From: Acanthamoeba sp. SK_2022b
Lineage: Eukaryota; Discosea; Longamoebia; Acanthamoebidae
NCBI GenBank assembly: GCA_027943245.1
Contig: JANDJZ010000057.1
Location: 62,001-126,000 of the forward strand
Direction: 5' to 3'
Length of the DNA: 64,000 nt
The notes under the pieces are model-generated. The model was not told the DNA's origin, searched no databases, and was given only the letters and a program-made list of their open reading frames with translations. How positions within the stretch are numbered: the stretch's first letter is position 1; each line of letters opens with the position of its first letter. The position numbers were made by a program, and so were the translations under genes. Below are positions 45,436 through 55,370 of the stretch, piece by piece.

Positions 45436-46191
45436 TTACTGCTGCGCGTAGTGCGTGGCCAGGCGGTGCCCCTGCAGCCATTTATCCAGTTCGCGGAACT
45501 GCGCCTTCAGTTCGTCATTCTGCAAATGCGCCGGCGTTTGCGAGAAATAAAACTGGAACGCGACGCCCTGCTGGTTGCGCGCCCGGGCATCGGCCCCGGC
45601 CTGCAACAGCAGCAGCGCCAGGTGCGGCGCGTTAATCTTCGCCGCCAGATGCAGCGGAGTATCCCCCAGCCGGTCGCTCAAGGTGGTGTCCGCCCCGGCC
45701 GCCAGCAACATCCGCAGTTGCTCTTCACGCCCGGCCAGCACCGCCGCCGCAAGCGGCGTGGCGCCGGTAACGGCATTACGCACGTTCACCTGCGCCCCTT
45801 TGGCCAGCAGCAACCGCAGGTACTGCGCGTCTTGCAGCATCGCCGCGGTGTGCAGCGCGCTGTTGCCGTCCAGCCCCGCCGCCGCCGGGTCGGCGCCGAG
45901 ATCCAGCAACGCCTGCACGCTATCCGGCTGCTGCGAAAGCACCGCCCACTGCAACAGCGTGACCTGCCGATCGCCCCGTTCGCGCAAGCGATCCTGCGTG
46001 GCCTGCGCATGGATACCCTGCGTATCGCCACGCGCCACCGCCTGAGCCAGCGCCAGATTGCTGTGGCCGTCAAACGGCGAAATCTCCTGCCCCATCTGTT
46101 GCTCCTTAGCCATCATCAGTAAACCGGTCACCGCGACCAGCGCCAGTAAGGCTATCGCCAGCGCCCGCCGCAAGCGACGCCCTTCAGGCAT
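45436..46191 (-). CDS. phlB: ankyrin-repeat accessory protein of phospholipase A
   Basis: The 251-residue protein has an N-terminal hydrophobic anchor or signal (about residues 8-27). At least four ankyrin-type repeats (GNSALHTAAMLQDAQYLRLLL, GATPLAAAVLAGREEQLRML, GDTPLHLAAKINAPHLALLL) follow between about 70 and 215. Its gene overlaps phlA by 8 bp. In S. liquefaciens and S. marcescens phlB follows phlA and its product counteracts PhlA inside the producing cell. The assignment rests on that order and the repeats. Confidence 0.85.
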   Translation of the reverse strand: MPEGRRLRRALAIALLALVAVTGLLMMAKEQQMGQEISPFDGHSNLALAQAVARGDTQGIHAQATQDRLRERGDRQVTLLQWAVLSQQPDSVQALLDLGADPAAAGLDGNSALHTAAMLQDAQYLRLLLAKGAQVNVRNAVTGATPLAAAVLAGREEQLRMLLAAGADTTLSDRLGDTPLHLAAKINAPHLALLLLQAGADARARNQQGVAFQFYFSQTPAHLQNDELKAQFRELDKWLQGHRLATHYAQQ

Positions 46192-47146
46192 TGGCCTTCG
46201 CCTCCCACGGCTTTTGTTCCGCCATCGAGCTTATCACCTTGTCGATGCCGTGCGCCGTCAGGCTGCGATCCAGATGCTTGCTCGGCCGCCAGTCATCGAT
46301 GCCGGTCAGGGTATCGTTGTTGGCCAGGGTGATGTTGTGGCCGATGGCGTCCGGGATCAGCGAGGTCGACTCCTGGGTGCTGGTCAGCATGTCATATTGT
46401 TCGCTGTAACGGCGAATACCGCCGGCTTCGGCATCTTTCTTCGCCGCCGCCGGATCGATACCCAGGCGATTCAGGGTGTAATCCGACACCCCGGCCGCGT
46501 TGAAGGTGACCGCGACAGTGCCGGTCGCCAGCGCCGCCGTGGCCGCCAGGCCGCCGCCGAGCGAATGGCCGGCGATCACCAGCGCATCGCCGAAGGCCGC
46601 CTTGGCGCTTTTGGCAGCGGCAACCGCCTGATTGTACTGCACATCGTCATAGCCCGTCGCCTGCCGCACGTTGCTCAGCCAATCGCGCCAGTCGTTGGTG
46701 CCGGCGAACGCCAACACATACTGCTTGTCGTTGCTGTAAATCCCAGCCTGGAAACCGCTGCCCGCGTCGTGCAGGCTGGCGGGATCGATGCCGAAACCGA
46801 GCAGCGCGCTGTCGCTCAGGCGGTTGAACCCGGCGGCGCCCTGGCCATTGAGTGAGTAAACGTCCTTGGCCAACAGCGCCAACGCATAATCCCCCTCCTG
46901 CGATTGCTGCCCCCGCGTCACGCCCGGCGCTGCCGCCGCCGTCGGTACCGCCGCTGAGATATCGCCGACCAGCGTATTCAACAGATTCTGCGCGTTCAGC
47001 GTGTTCTGAGAGGGAGAGACCACCGGCGCCGGATTTGCCGGCGCTGCCGCGGGCTGCGCCGCCGTCGCCGTCTCGGCAGCGGCGCGAGGCGTAGGGATCG
47101 CGGCCACCGGGGATACTGCAGAGGTAAAACTTAAAGGCATACTCAT
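46184..47146 (-). CDS. phlA: extracellular phospholipase A
   Basis: The 320-residue class 3 lipase-type enzyme has an Ala/Pro-rich N-terminal region of about 60 residues without a Sec signal peptide. The nucleophile elbow is GHSLGGG near residue 197, with the oxyanion-side block LAFAGTNDWRDWLSNV before it. Serratia PhlA hydrolyses phospholipids, and lysophospholipids it releases make it haemolytic. The S. liquefaciens enzyme leaves through the flagellar export route and is controlled by FlhDC. It is cotranscribed with phlB. Confidence 0.9.
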   Translation of the reverse strand: MSMPLSFTSAVSPVAAIPTPRAAAETATAAQPAAAPANPAPVVSPSQNTLNAQNLLNTLVGDISAAVPTAAAAPGVTRGQQSQEGDYALALLAKDVYSLNGQGAAGFNRLSDSALLGFGIDPASLHDAGSGFQAGIYSNDKQYVLAFAGTNDWRDWLSNVRQATGYDDVQYNQAVAAAKSAKAAFGDALVIAGHSLGGGLAATAALATGTVAVTFNAAGVSDYTLNRLGIDPAAAKKDAEAGGIRRYSEQYDMLTSTQESTSLIPDAIGHNITLANNDTLTGIDDWRPSKHLDRSLTAHGIDKVISSMAEQKPWEAKANA

Positions 47147-47289
47147 GCCGACTCCTTGTCGATAGACTTTTTATTGAGCACCTGAATAGGTGCTGATTTA
47201 GCTATCGGCAGGTCGGATGAGTTCTGTATTAGAAATGCTTATCTTTGTACAGAATGTGATCCACGTTCGGTTTTCGGCCGCCAAACGCC

Positions 47290-47310
47290 AGAAAGGGAGC
47301 CGAAGCTCCC
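47290..47310 (-). terminator. terminator after grcA
   Basis: Stem GGGAGC-TTCG-GCTCCC then TTTC on the minus strand, 20 bp past the grcA stop. The same hairpin core is used at 30225. Confidence 0.72.
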
Positions 47311-47329
47311 TGATTGACTGCGCCGCAAA

Positions 47330-47713
47330 TTACAGGCTTTCGGTAAAGGTGCGGGCGATAACGTCGCGCTGCTGTTCCGGCGTCAGGGAGTTGAAGCGCA
47401 CCGCATAGCCGGACACGCGGATGGTCAGCTGCGGGTATTTTTCCGGGTGCTTGACCGCGTCTTCCAGGGTTTCGCGACGCAGCACGTTGACGTTCAGGTG
47501 CTGACCGCCTTCCACGCGCACGGTCGGCTGCATTTCCAGCGGCACTTCACGGTATTCGATCTGGCCCAGGTCGCTCACCGCGACAACCTGATCTTCCGCG
47601 TAGTTGGCCTTGGCGCACACGCAGCGAGCTTCCGCTTTTTCATCGTCCAGCAGCCAGAAAGAATTCACCAGCGCCTGGTCATTCGCTTTGGTAATTTGAA
47701 TACCGGTAATCAT
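47330..47713 (-). CDS. grcA: autonomous glycyl radical cofactor
   Basis: The 127-residue protein begins [12 protein letters not shown]. The C-terminal glycyl-radical motif RVSGYAVRF lies near residues 99-107. It replaces the damaged C-terminus of pyruvate formate-lyase after oxygen exposure. A six-codon upstream extension is rejected. An FNR-type box upstream fits anaerobic induction. Confidence 0.97.
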   Translation of the reverse strand: MITGIQITKANDQALVNSFWLLDDEKAEARCVCAKANYAEDQVVAVSDLGQIEYREVPLEMQPTVRVEGGQHLNVNVLRRETLEDAVKHPEKYPQLTIRVSGYAVRFNSLTPEQQRDVIARTFTESL

Positions 47714-47837
47714 TATGTTGCCTCCGTACAAGGGCGTAAAAATTCACGTCGTGAGAAAACCCAATTCTGGTTTCGGCCATTTGGTAAAACCATTGTTGTC
47801 TTGTTGTTCTGTATACCAGCCTGACCGGGCCAGTTCC

Positions 47838-47851
47838 TTGATTAAAGTCAA
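47838..47851. promoter_or_regulatory. FNR-type site upstream of grcA
   Basis: TTGAT-TAAA-GTCAA, one mismatch from TTGAT-N4-ATCAA, 125 bp upstream of the grcA ATG. The rest of the 47714-48059 gap is AT-rich and should hold the divergent grcA and ung promoters. Confidence 0.65.
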
Positions 47852-48059
47852 TTTTTACCGGGTAGGCACAGGGCGTGAAGGGGCAAATTTATGTTTTATA
47901 TCAATTTTCCCACTGCGGCAAAAACCAATTATTTTTGTAAATTTTCAAAAATAATTGCATAGGACACGGCGGCGAGAAATGAAAAGCGGGTTTCGCTGCG
48001 CGTGCCGAAACGGTAAGCTATAGGCCATGAATTGCTAAAGAAAACAAAGGAGAGCGTTT

Positions 48060-48743
48060 ATGGCCACCTCCCTCACCTGGCATGACGTGATCGGCAAAGA
48101 GAAAGAGCAGCCCTATTTTGTTGAAACGCTCGCCTTTGTTGCCGCTGAACGCCAGGCCGGTAAGACCATTTATCCACCGCAGAAGGACGTGTTCAACGCT
48201 TTCCGCTATACCGAGCTGGCGGACGTCAAGGTCGTCATCCTCGGCCAGGATCCGTATCACGGCCCCAATCAGGCGCACGGCCTCTCTTTCTCGGTGCGCC
48301 CCGGCGTGCCGGCGCCGCCGTCGCTGGTGAACATGTATAAAGAACTGGCGACCGACATTCCCGGCTTCGAACGCCCGGATCACGGCTACCTGCAAAGCTG
48401 GGCCGAACAGGGGGTGCTGCTGCTCAACACCGTGCTGACGGTGGAAGGCGGCCGCGCGCACTCGCACGCCAACCTGGGCTGGGAAACCTTTACCGACAAA
48501 GTGATCGCCGCCCTGAACGAGAACCGTGAAGGCGTGGTGTTCCTGCTGTGGGGCTCGCACGCGCAGAAGAAAGGCAACTTTATCGACCGCAACCGCCACC
48601 ATGTGCTGAAGGCGCCGCACCCGTCGCCGCTCTCCGCGCACCGCGGTTTCCTCGGCTGCCGTCACTTCTCGCAGGCCAATCAGCTGCTGGAGCAGCAAGG
48701 GCTCACGCCGATCGACTGGATGCCGCGCCTGCCGCAGGCGTAG
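48060..48743 (+). CDS. ung: uracil-DNA glycosylase
   Basis: The 227-residue family 1 enzyme has the water-activating loop [18 protein letters not shown] (Asp near residue 64) and the minor-groove loop [11 protein letters not shown] (His near 187). It removes uracil from DNA. It has a good AGGAGAG ribosome site (preceded by AAA) and is divergent from grcA. Confidence 0.97.
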   Translation: MATSLTWHDVIGKEKEQPYFVETLAFVAAERQAGKTIYPPQKDVFNAFRYTELADVKVVILGQDPYHGPNQAHGLSFSVRPGVPAPPSLVNMYKELATDIPGFERPDHGYLQSWAEQGVLLLNTVLTVEGGRAHSHANLGWETFTDKVIAALNENREGVVFLLWGSHAQKKGNFIDRNRHHVLKAPHPSPLSAHRGFLGCRHFSQANQLLEQQGLTPIDWMPRLPQA

Positions 48744-48752
48744 CACAGAGAC

Positions 48753-48780
48753 AAAAAAGGCACCCTCGGGTGCCTTTCTT
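48753..48780. terminator. bidirectional terminator between ung and grpE
   Basis: Stem AAGGCACCC-TC-GGGTGCCTT with A- and T-rich flanks between convergent genes. Confidence 0.88.
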
Positions 48781-48798
48781 TATGCGTTGCCGGGGCGA

Positions 48799-49383
48799 TT
48801 ACGCCTTGGCTTTGGAGACTGCAACCATCGCCGGACGCAGCAGGCGGCCGTTCAGCGTATAGCCTTTCTGCATCACCATCATCACGTGGTTCGGTTGATG
48901 ATCGGCGGATTCCATCATGCTCATCGCCTGATGCACTTCCGGGTTAAACGGCACGTTGACGTCGCCGACGATTTCGATGCCGTACTTGCGCACCACGTCC
49001 AGCAGCGATTTCAGCGTCAGCTCGATGCCTTCGATCATCGCGGCCAGTTCCGGGTTGTTTTTATCCGCCAGATCCAGCGCGCGCTCCAGGTTGTCGATCA
49101 CCGGCAGCAGATCGCCGGAGAATTTCTCCAGGGCGAACTTGTGCGCTTTCTCGACGTCCAGTTCGGCGCGGCGGCGGATGTTTTCCGCTTCCGCTTTGGC
49201 GCGCAGCAGGCTGTCGCGCTCATGCTGCTGAGCTTCCGCCAGTTGGGCTTCCAGTTCGGCGATACGCGCATCGCGCAGATCGACGCCTTCCGCCGCTTCC
49301 GGCAGCGTATCATCGTGATGAGCGTGTTGTTCCATTTCTTCCGAGACTTGCTCGTTTGGCGTCTTCTGTTCTTTACTACTCAT
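48799..49383 (-). CDS. grpE: nucleotide exchange factor GrpE
   Basis: The 194-residue protein has an acidic N-terminus, a long coiled coil (about residues 35-90) and a C-terminal beta domain with [16 protein letters not shown] and [15 protein letters not shown]. It releases ADP from DnaK. A sigma32 promoter lies upstream. Confidence 0.97.
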   Translation of the reverse strand: MSSKEQKTPNEQVSEEMEQHAHHDDTLPEAAEGVDLRDARIAELEAQLAEAQQHERDSLLRAKAEAENIRRRAELDVEKAHKFALEKFSGDLLPVIDNLERALDLADKNNPELAAMIEGIELTLKSLLDVVRKYGIEIVGDVNVPFNPEVHQAMSMMESADHQPNHVMMVMQKGYTLNGRLLRPAMVAVSKAKA

Positions 49384-49424
49384 GAATATCTCCGCGTTTT
49401 AGCATTAATCTCGCAACTTGGCTT

Positions 49425-49453
49425 ATTATGGGGATCAAAACCGGGGTTTCAAG
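49425..49453 (-). promoter_or_regulatory. sigma32 heat-shock promoter of grpE
   Basis: The minus strand reads CTTGAA, 14 bp, then CCCCATAAT, a near-perfect sigma32 promoter, 45 to 70 bp upstream of the grpE ATG. Confidence 0.9.
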
Positions 49454-49508
49454 TCAACCGGTCACAATGTGGGGCATAAACGGGTCCCGGTGAGGAAAAT
49501 CACAACAA

Positions 49509-50042
49509 ATGAATAAAAAATTCGCCTGTATTGGCATTGTTGGCCACCCGCGTCACCCTTCAGCGCTGGCAACCCACGAGATGCTGTTCCACTGGCTGGT
49601 CGCCCGCGGCTATTCGGTGATGGTCGAACGCCAGATCGCCCATGATTTGGGGCTGAAAGACGCCGTGACCGGCAGCCTGGCGGATATCGGCCAGCGCGCC
49701 GATCTGGCGGTAGTGGTCGGCGGCGACGGCAACATGCTCGGCGCCGCGCGCGTGCTGGCGCGTTACGACATCAAGGTGATCGGGGTCAACCGCGGCAACC
49801 TCGGCTTCCTCACCGATCTCGATCCCGACAACGCCCTGCAGCAGCTGGCGGACGTGCTGGAAGGCGAATACATCGACGAACAGCGTTTCCTGCTGGAAAC
49901 CATCGTGCATAAAGAGCACCAGCAGTGCCGCATCAGCACCGCCATCAACGAAGTGGTGCTGCACCCCGGCAAAGTGGCGCACATGATCGAATTCGAAGTG
50001 TACATCGACGATCGCTTCGCCTTCTCGCAGCGCTCCGACGGC

Positions 50043-50078
<36 letters not shown>

Positions 50079-50387
50079 TCGCTCTCCGCCGGCGGGCCGA
50101 TCCTCACCCCGTCGCTGGAGGCGATCGCGCTGGTGCCGATGTTCCCGCACACTCTCTCCGCCCGGCCACTGGTGATCAACGGCGACAGCACCATCCGCCT
50201 GAAGTTTTCGCAGATCGGCAGCGATCTGGAGATCAGCTGCGACAGCCAGATCGCACTGCCGATCCAGGAAGGGGAAGAAGTGCTGATCCGCCGCAGCGAT
50301 TTCCACCTGAATCTGATTCACCCGAAGGACTACAGCTATTTCAACACGTTAAGCACCAAGCTGGGCTGGTCGAAAAAATTGTTCTAA
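49509..50387 (+). CDS. nadK: NAD kinase
   Basis: The 292-residue kinase has [13 protein letters not shown] near residues 72-84, the NE/D segment NEVVLHPGK, and the glycine-rich [16 protein letters not shown]. It makes NADP+ from NAD+. It is divergent from grpE and followed by SOS-controlled recN. Confidence 0.97.
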
Positions 50388-50405
50388 AATCTACGCCGGC
50401 CACTT

Positions 50406-50447
50406 TACTGTATATAAAACCAGTTTATACTGTATGAAACTACAGTT
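50406..50447. promoter_or_regulatory. twin LexA boxes of recN
   Basis: Two adjacent boxes: TACTGTATATAAAACCAGTT (50406-50425) and TACTGTATGAAACTACAGTT (50428-50447). The second is a perfect CTGT-N8-ACAG. A two-base gap separates them, as in E. coli recN, so expression should be tightly repressed and strongly DNA-damage inducible. Confidence 0.93.
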
Positions 50448-50473
50448 ATGTGTTTATACACAGGAAGGTTCCC

Positions 50474-52135
50474 ATGCTGGCGCAATTAACCATCAGCAAC
50501 TTTGCTATCGTTCGTGAGTTGGAAATCGATTTTCAACCGGGTATGACGGCGATCACCGGTGAAACCGGCGCCGGCAAATCCATCGCCATCGATGCGCTGG
50601 GGCTGTGCCTCGGCAACCGCGCCGACGGCAACGTGGTGCGCCTGGGAGCCGCCCGCGCCGACATCTGCGCCCGCTTCTCGCTGGCGGACACCCCGTCCGC
50701 GCGCGAATGGCTGGAACAGAACCAGCTGGACGACAGCAACGAATGCCTGCTGCGCCGCGTGATCAACGCCGACGGCCGTTCACGCGGCTTTATCAACGGC
50801 ACCGCCGTGCCGCTGTCGCAGCTGCGCGAGCTGGGGCAACGCCTGATCCAAATCCACGGTCAACACGCCCATCAGCTGCTGCTCAAGCCGGAGCACCAAA
50901 AAGCGCTGCTCGACGCCTACGCCGACGAACCCGCCCTGCTGGCGGCGATGAGCCAGGCCTACCAACGCTGGCACCAGAGCTGCCGCGAGCTGGCGCACCA
51001 TCAGCAGCAGTCCATCGAGCGCGAAGCACGCAAGCAGCTGCTGCAATACCAATTGAAAGAGCTGAACGAATTCTCGCCGCAGGCCGGCGAGTTCGAACAG
51101 ACCGACGCCGAGTACAAACGCCTGGCCAACAGCGGCCAGCTGCTGACCCTCAGCCAGCAGACGCTGCAGCTGCTCGCCGACAGCGACGAGAACAACATGC
51201 TCAGCCAGCTCTACAGCGCCAAGCACCTGCTACTTGAACTGGCCGGGCTGGACGACAAACTCGGCGGCCTGCTGGACATGCTGGAAGAGGCCTCTATCCA
51301 GATCAGCGAAGCCAGCGACGAGCTGCGCCACTACGCCGATCGCATGGATCTCGATCCCAATCGCCTGCACGAGCTGGAACAGCGCCTGTCGCGCCAAATC
51401 AGCCTGGCGCGCAAACACCAGGTTGCGCCGGAAGAGCTGCCGCAGCTGCATCAGCAGTTGCTGGATGAACAACAGCTGCTTTCACAGCAGGAAAGCGACC
51501 ATGAGCACCTGAACGAGGCGGTCACCCTGCATCACCAGCAGGCGCTGGCGCTGGCGGAGCAGCTGCATCAGAAACGCCTGCATTACGCCGCCGAGCTGAC
51601 CACGCTCATTACCGACAGCATGCAGGCGCTCTCCATGCCGCACGGCAAGTTCAACATCGATGTGCGTTTCGAGCCGCAGCATCTGAGCGCCGAAGGGGCC
51701 AGCCGCACCGAGTTCTGCGTCTCCACCAACCCGGGGCAGCCGCTGCAGCCGCTGGCGAAGGTCGCCTCCGGCGGTGAGCTGTCGCGCATCGCGCTGGCCA
51801 TTCAGGTGATCACCGCCCGCAAGATGGAAACCCCGGCGCTGATATTCGATGAGGTGGACGTGGGCATCAGCGGCCCGACTGCCGCCATTGTCGGCCGCCT
51901 GCTGCGCCAGCTCGGCGAATCCACCCAGGTGATGTGCGTGACCCACCTGCCACAGGTGGCCGGGTGCGGGCATCAACACCTGTTCGTCAGCAAGCAGACC
52001 GACGGCACGGTCACCGAAACCCAGATGGCGCCGCTGGATAAGCGCGCCCGGTTGCAGGAGCTGGCGCGCCTGCTCGGCGGCAGCGAAGTCACCCGCAATA
52101 CGCTGGCGAACGCCAAAGAACTGCTGGCGGCATAA
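50474..52135 (+). CDS. recN: DNA repair protein RecN
   Basis: The 553-residue SMC-like ATPase has Walker A GETGAGKS near residue 30, long central coiled coils (about 155-365), the signature [15 protein letters not shown] and Walker [13 protein letters not shown]. It acts in double-strand-break repair. The start [10 protein letters not shown] follows AGGAAGG; an upstream Met adds eight residues and is rejected. Confidence 0.97.
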   Translation: MLAQLTISNFAIVRELEIDFQPGMTAITGETGAGKSIAIDALGLCLGNRADGNVVRLGAARADICARFSLADTPSAREWLEQNQLDDSNECLLRRVINADGRSRGFINGTAVPLSQLRELGQRLIQIHGQHAHQLLLKPEHQKALLDAYADEPALLAAMSQAYQRWHQSCRELAHHQQQSIEREARKQLLQYQLKELNEFSPQAGEFEQTDAEYKRLANSGQLLTLSQQTLQLLADSDENNMLSQLYSAKHLLLELAGLDDKLGGLLDMLEEASIQISEASDELRHYADRMDLDPNRLHELEQRLSRQISLARKHQVAPEELPQLHQQLLDEQQLLSQQESDHEHLNEAVTLHHQQALALAEQLHQKRLHYAAELTTLITDSMQALSMPHGKFNIDVRFEPQHLSAEGASRTEFCVSTNPGQPLQPLAKVASGGELSRIALAIQVITARKMETPALIFDEVDVGISGPTAAIVGRLLRQLGESTQVMCVTHLPQVAGCGHQHLFVSKQTDGTVTETQMAPLDKRARLQELARLLGGSEVTRNTLANAKELLAA

Positions 52136-52375
52136 AAAAGCTCAACTTTTTCACTTTCCTGCGGTCTGACAGTGACGCTGTTGACCCGAAAGATATCTAA
52201 AGTGCGGCGCGGCGGCGATTCGAAGCCTCCTCAACGGCCTGAAACAGGCCAAGCGCTTGAGGTGCTGAAAGAAAGCCAACGCGTCGCAACTTGAAAGATG
52301 AAGGGTATAAAGGTTTCCAACTGCCGCAAGGTCTATTATCATCGGCATCCTATGCCCTAAAGGAATGTGATTACT
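52136..52375. other. recN-bamE gap with a repeat remnant
   Basis: About 240 bp without a gene. It contains a small hairpin GGCCTG-AAA-CAGGCC (52231-52245). A tail at about 52286-52305 (GCAACTTGAAAGATGAAGGG) resembles the end of the repeat at 10444-10548. The bamE promoter is presumably near 52310-52360. Confidence 0.45.
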
Positions 52376-52714
52376 ATGCGCTGTAAAACGCTGACTGCCG
52401 CCGCTGTAGTTCTTGTGATGCTGACTGCAGGCTGTTCTACTTTTGAAAAGGTGGTTTATCGTCCTGACATCAACCAGGGGAACTACCTGACGTCGACCGA
52501 CGTGGCGAAAATTCAGAAAGGGATGACCCAGCAACAGGTCGCTTACACATTGGGCACCCCAATGCTGCAAGACCCGTTCGGGACTCAGACGTGGTTCTAT
52601 GTGTTCCGTCAGCAACCTGGCCATGAAGACATCACCCAGCAGACGCTGACGCTGACCTTCGACAGCGCAGGCGTGTTGACCGATATCCAGAACAAACCGG
52701 CGCTGACCAAGTAA
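52376..52714 (+). CDS. bamE: outer membrane protein assembly factor BamE
   Basis: The 112-residue lipoprotein has lipobox LTAGC (Cys near residue 20) and a SmpA/OmlA fold beginning [13 protein letters not shown]. It is a subunit of the BamABCDE outer-membrane insertion complex. The start [10 protein letters not shown] is preferred over a Met three codons upstream. Confidence 0.96.
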   Translation: MRCKTLTAAAVVLVMLTAGCSTFEKVVYRPDINQGNYLTSTDVAKIQKGMTQQQVAYTLGTPMLQDPFGTQTWFYVFRQQPGHEDITQQTLTLTFDSAGVLTDIQNKPALTK

Positions 52715-52810
52715 TCGGCGCCGCCCGCTCTTCCGGCCCATGAGGGGGCATGATGTTCCTCATGACAGTCGCAGGCTGCAACGCGGAAGAGAAATCAGTT
52801 TCAGATAAAA

Positions 52811-52840
52811 AATAAGGCGCTCATAGCGCCTTATTTTTTT
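52811..52840. terminator. bidirectional terminator between bamE and rnfH
   Basis: Stem AATAAGGCGCT-CAT-AGCGCCTTATT followed by TTTTT. The rnfH stop codon lies inside the hairpin. Confidence 0.88.
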
Positions 52841-53115
52841 GCCTTTTCTGCCCGTTGCCGGCGCAGCTCTTTCGGATCGGCTATCAGCGGCCGGTAGATC
52901 TCCACCCGGTCGCCGTCGTTCAGCGTATCGCCCAGCTTGGCCGGGCGGCTGTAGATGCCGATTTTATTGCTCTTGAGATCGATATCCTGGCGCAGCTCCA
53001 GCAGGCCCGAAGTCTGGATCGCCTGCTCAACGCTGCTGCCCTCGGCCAGTTTCACCTTGCGCAGGTACTGACGCTCCGGCAAGGCGTACACCACCTCGAC
53101 CTGGATGTCAGACAC
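52831..53115 (-). CDS. rnfH: RnfH-family ubiquitin-like protein
   Basis: The product has 94 residues from a GTG start at 53115. It starts [18 protein letters not shown] and ends with a basic tail typical of the enterobacterial family. The GTG overlaps the ratA stop (GTGTCTGA), so the pair is translationally coupled. A beta-grasp fold is expected; the function is unsettled. Confidence 0.88.
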   Translation of the reverse strand: MSDIQVEVVYALPERQYLRKVKLAEGSSVEQAIQTSGLLELRQDIDLKSNKIGIYSRPAKLGDTLNDGDRVEIYRPLIADPKELRRQRAEKAKK

Positions 53116-53542
53116 TGTAGACCTCTTTCGCCCGCTGGGTAAATGCCTGCACCATGCTGCCCGCCAGCTCTTTGAACACCTTGCCAAACGCCAGCTCTAT
53201 CAGTTTGTTGGTGAACTCGAAGTCCAGGTGCAGCTCCACCTTGCAGGCCTCTTCGCTCAGCGGCGTGAACTGCCAGCCGCCCATCAGCTTGCGGAACGGA
53301 CCATCGACCAGCTGCATATTGATGCTCTGGTTATCCAGCAGCGTATTGCGTGTGGTGAAGGTCTTGCTGATACCGGCCTTGGCGACGTCCACTGCGGCCG
53401 TCATTTCGTTGGAGGTAGCGTTAAGCACCCGGCTGCCGGTGCAGCCTGGCAGAAAATCGGGATAAGAATGAACATCGTTAACCAACTGATACATCTGCTC
53501 GGCGCTGAACGGCACTAATGCAGACCGACTGATCTGGGGCAT
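53108..53542 (-). CDS. ratA: ribosome association toxin RatA / START-domain protein
   Basis: The 144-residue START-like (Coq10-type) protein begins [21 protein letters not shown]. The E. coli homologue was reported to bind 50S subunits and block 70S formation; a role in ubiquinone function like Coq10 is an alternative. The start was chosen by family match over a Met 18 codons upstream. It is divergent from smpB. Confidence 0.9.
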   Translation of the reverse strand: MPQISRSALVPFSAEQMYQLVNDVHSYPDFLPGCTGSRVLNATSNEMTAAVDVAKAGISKTFTTRNTLLDNQSINMQLVDGPFRKLMGGWQFTPLSEEACKVELHLDFEFTNKLIELAFGKVFKELAGSMVQAFTQRAKEVYSV

Positions 53543-53703
53543 ATCATTTCCTGTGAGACATAAAACGTACAGATAATACCATTTATCTGGCGGCAAACAA
53601 AAAATCTGCTAAGGGATGGAGGCGCCAAAAATGCGAAAAATTGCGCAGGTGCTGAACGGGAAAGGATTTCTTTCGCTGAAGCATCCAGTATAATGAACGC
53701 ACT

Positions 53704-54186
53704 ATGACAAAGAAAAAAGCACACAAACCCGGTTCCGCCACCATTGCTCAAAACAAGCGCGCGCGTTTCGAATACTTCATTGAAGAAGAGTTCGAGGCGG
53801 GCCTGTCGCTGCAAGGGTGGGAAGTTAAATCGCTGCGTGCCGGCAAAGCCAACCTCAGCGACAGCTACGTGACGTTCCGTGACGGTGAAGCCTATCTGTT
53901 TGGCGCCACCATCACCCCGCTCAACGTGGCTTCGTCGCATGTGGTGTGCGATCCGACGCGTACCCGTAAACTGCTGCTGAACCGACGCGAGCTGGACACC
54001 CTGCTCGGCCGCGTCAACCGCGAAGGTTACACCGTGGTGGCCTTGTCCCTGTATTGGAAAAATGCCTGGAGCAAGATCAAGATCGGCGTAGCCAAAGGCA
54101 AGAAAGAGCACGACAAACGCGATGACATCAAAGATCGCGAATGGCAGACGGCGAAAGCCCGTATCATGAAGCACGCCAATCGTTAA
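53704..54186 (+). CDS. smpB: SsrA-binding protein SmpB
   Basis: The 160-residue trans-translation partner has a beta-barrel core (residues 20-130: [20 protein letters not shown]) and a basic C-terminal tail ([15 protein letters not shown]). It delivers tmRNA to stalled ribosomes. It is immediately upstream of ssrA, as usual. Confidence 0.97.
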   Translation: MTKKKAHKPGSATIAQNKRARFEYFIEEEFEAGLSLQGWEVKSLRAGKANLSDSYVTFRDGEAYLFGATITPLNVASSHVVCDPTRTRKLLLNRRELDTLLGRVNREGYTVVALSLYWKNAWSKIKIGVAKGKKEHDKRDDIKDREWQTAKARIMKHANR

Positions 54187-54235
54187 GCCGCTGGCTTATC
54201 GAGGTAAACTTCTGGTATACTGCATAAAGTTACTT

Positions 54236-54599
54236 GGGGCTGATTCTGGATTCGACGGGATTTGCGAAGCCCTAGGAGCATGCCGAGGGGCGGTTGGCCT
54301 CGTAAAAAGCCGCAAAAAAATAGTCGCAAACGACGAAAACTACGCTTTAGCAGCTTAATACCCTGCTTAGAGCCCTCTCTCCCTAGCCTCCGCTCTTAGG
54401 ACGGGGATCAAGAGAGGTCAAACCCAAAAGAGATCGCGTGGACGTCCTGCCTGGGGCTGAAGCGTTAAACTCAATCAGGCTAGTCTGTCAGTAGCGTGTC
54501 CATCCGCAGCTGGCCGGCGAATGTAAAGATTGGACTAAGCATGTAGTGCCGACGGTGTAGTAATTTCGGACGGGGGTTCAAATCCCCCCAGCTCCACCA
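54236..54599 (+). ncRNA. ssrA: transfer-messenger RNA (tmRNA)
   Basis: The 364-nt RNA starts GGGGCTGATTCTGGATTCGA and ends GCTCCACCA, pairing as an Ala-tRNA-like acceptor. The tag reading frame at 54326-54358 encodes ANDENYALAA followed by TAA. Pseudoknot regions follow the enterobacterial sequence closely. It frees stalled ribosomes and tags the nascent peptide for ClpXP. The ssrA 3' end is a frequent integration site for mobile elements, and the accessory block starts just after it. Confidence 0.98.
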
Positions 54600-54641
54600 A
54601 ATACGTCGCCAGTGAACCAGATAGACCCGGCGATAATAGCG

Positions 54642-54674
54642 AAAAAGCCCACAACTTCGGTTGCGGGCTTTTTT
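54642..54674 (+). terminator. terminator after ssrA
   Basis: AAAAAGCCC...GGGCTTTTTT hairpin with a TTCG loop and a single mismatch in the stem. Confidence 0.88.
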
Positions 54675-55370
54675 GTATCCGTAATCGTTCGAGTTTATCC
54701 GGCTAAATCTGGAGACTGTTGGTATGCGGTTTGATATACGCTAAATTGATACCAATTACGTACAACCAATAGATGGAAGACTCCGTGCATAGCGTGGACT
54801 ACATAAGTATAAAAACCAGAGCCCAGCAAATGGCAGAATAGCAGCAAATTGCCTTAGAGAGCATTTTTGCAGCCGTCGAGGCCAATTGGTTTGCCCTTAA
54901 GCGAACAAGGATAACTGCGGACTAGCCAAGGATATCTGGCGATCTTAAGAAAGTTGTTTTCCGAGGTCTGTAGTTATCCTAATTCAGGAAATTAAGGCAA
55001 GAATGGTGATTGAAGCATTAGTATGGCAATAGTAGAGTGCATTCCAGTTTCAGTTAGTTGACGGATCAACGCACCCCAGTTTGGGTAGCTCGCAAGAAAC
55101 TACTGTTTACAGTTAACCAAGGGAGTTCCAACCGTTTAGCTATACGCTTCTGAGGCAGACAACCTTGATTATGGAGAATAAATACCTCGATAAACCATAC
55201 CCTTTTACTTATAAAAAAATACCCATTAAGCAGATGACGATCATTATTTTCGAAAAAAAGCCACCCTAACAGACGTTTAGAATGTAATTTCTACAGCTGC
55301 GCCGTGATTAGGTAAACATATCACTTCTGTTCAGATGGACGAATTCAGTAAGCCACTCTACTACCTAAGG
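54675..55370. other. gene-free AT-rich stretch after ssrA
   Basis: About 700 bp with no intact gene on either strand. A short plus frame from 54774 (MEDSVHSVDYIS...) is stopped by a TAG after about 22 codons and then continues open for about 28 codons. It could be the relic of a decayed gene. No tRNA, IS end or second copy of the ssrA 3' end is visible. Confidence 0.5.

Noticed and set aside
54236..54599. Prophage or island attachment duplication of the ssrA 3' end
   Set aside because: No second copy of the ssrA end and no matching integrase were found within the window; the only recombinase is of the FimB/FimE type.
54774..54925. A plus-strand frame interrupted by TAG after ssrA
   Set aside because: Too short and broken to name a gene; recorded only as a possible relic.
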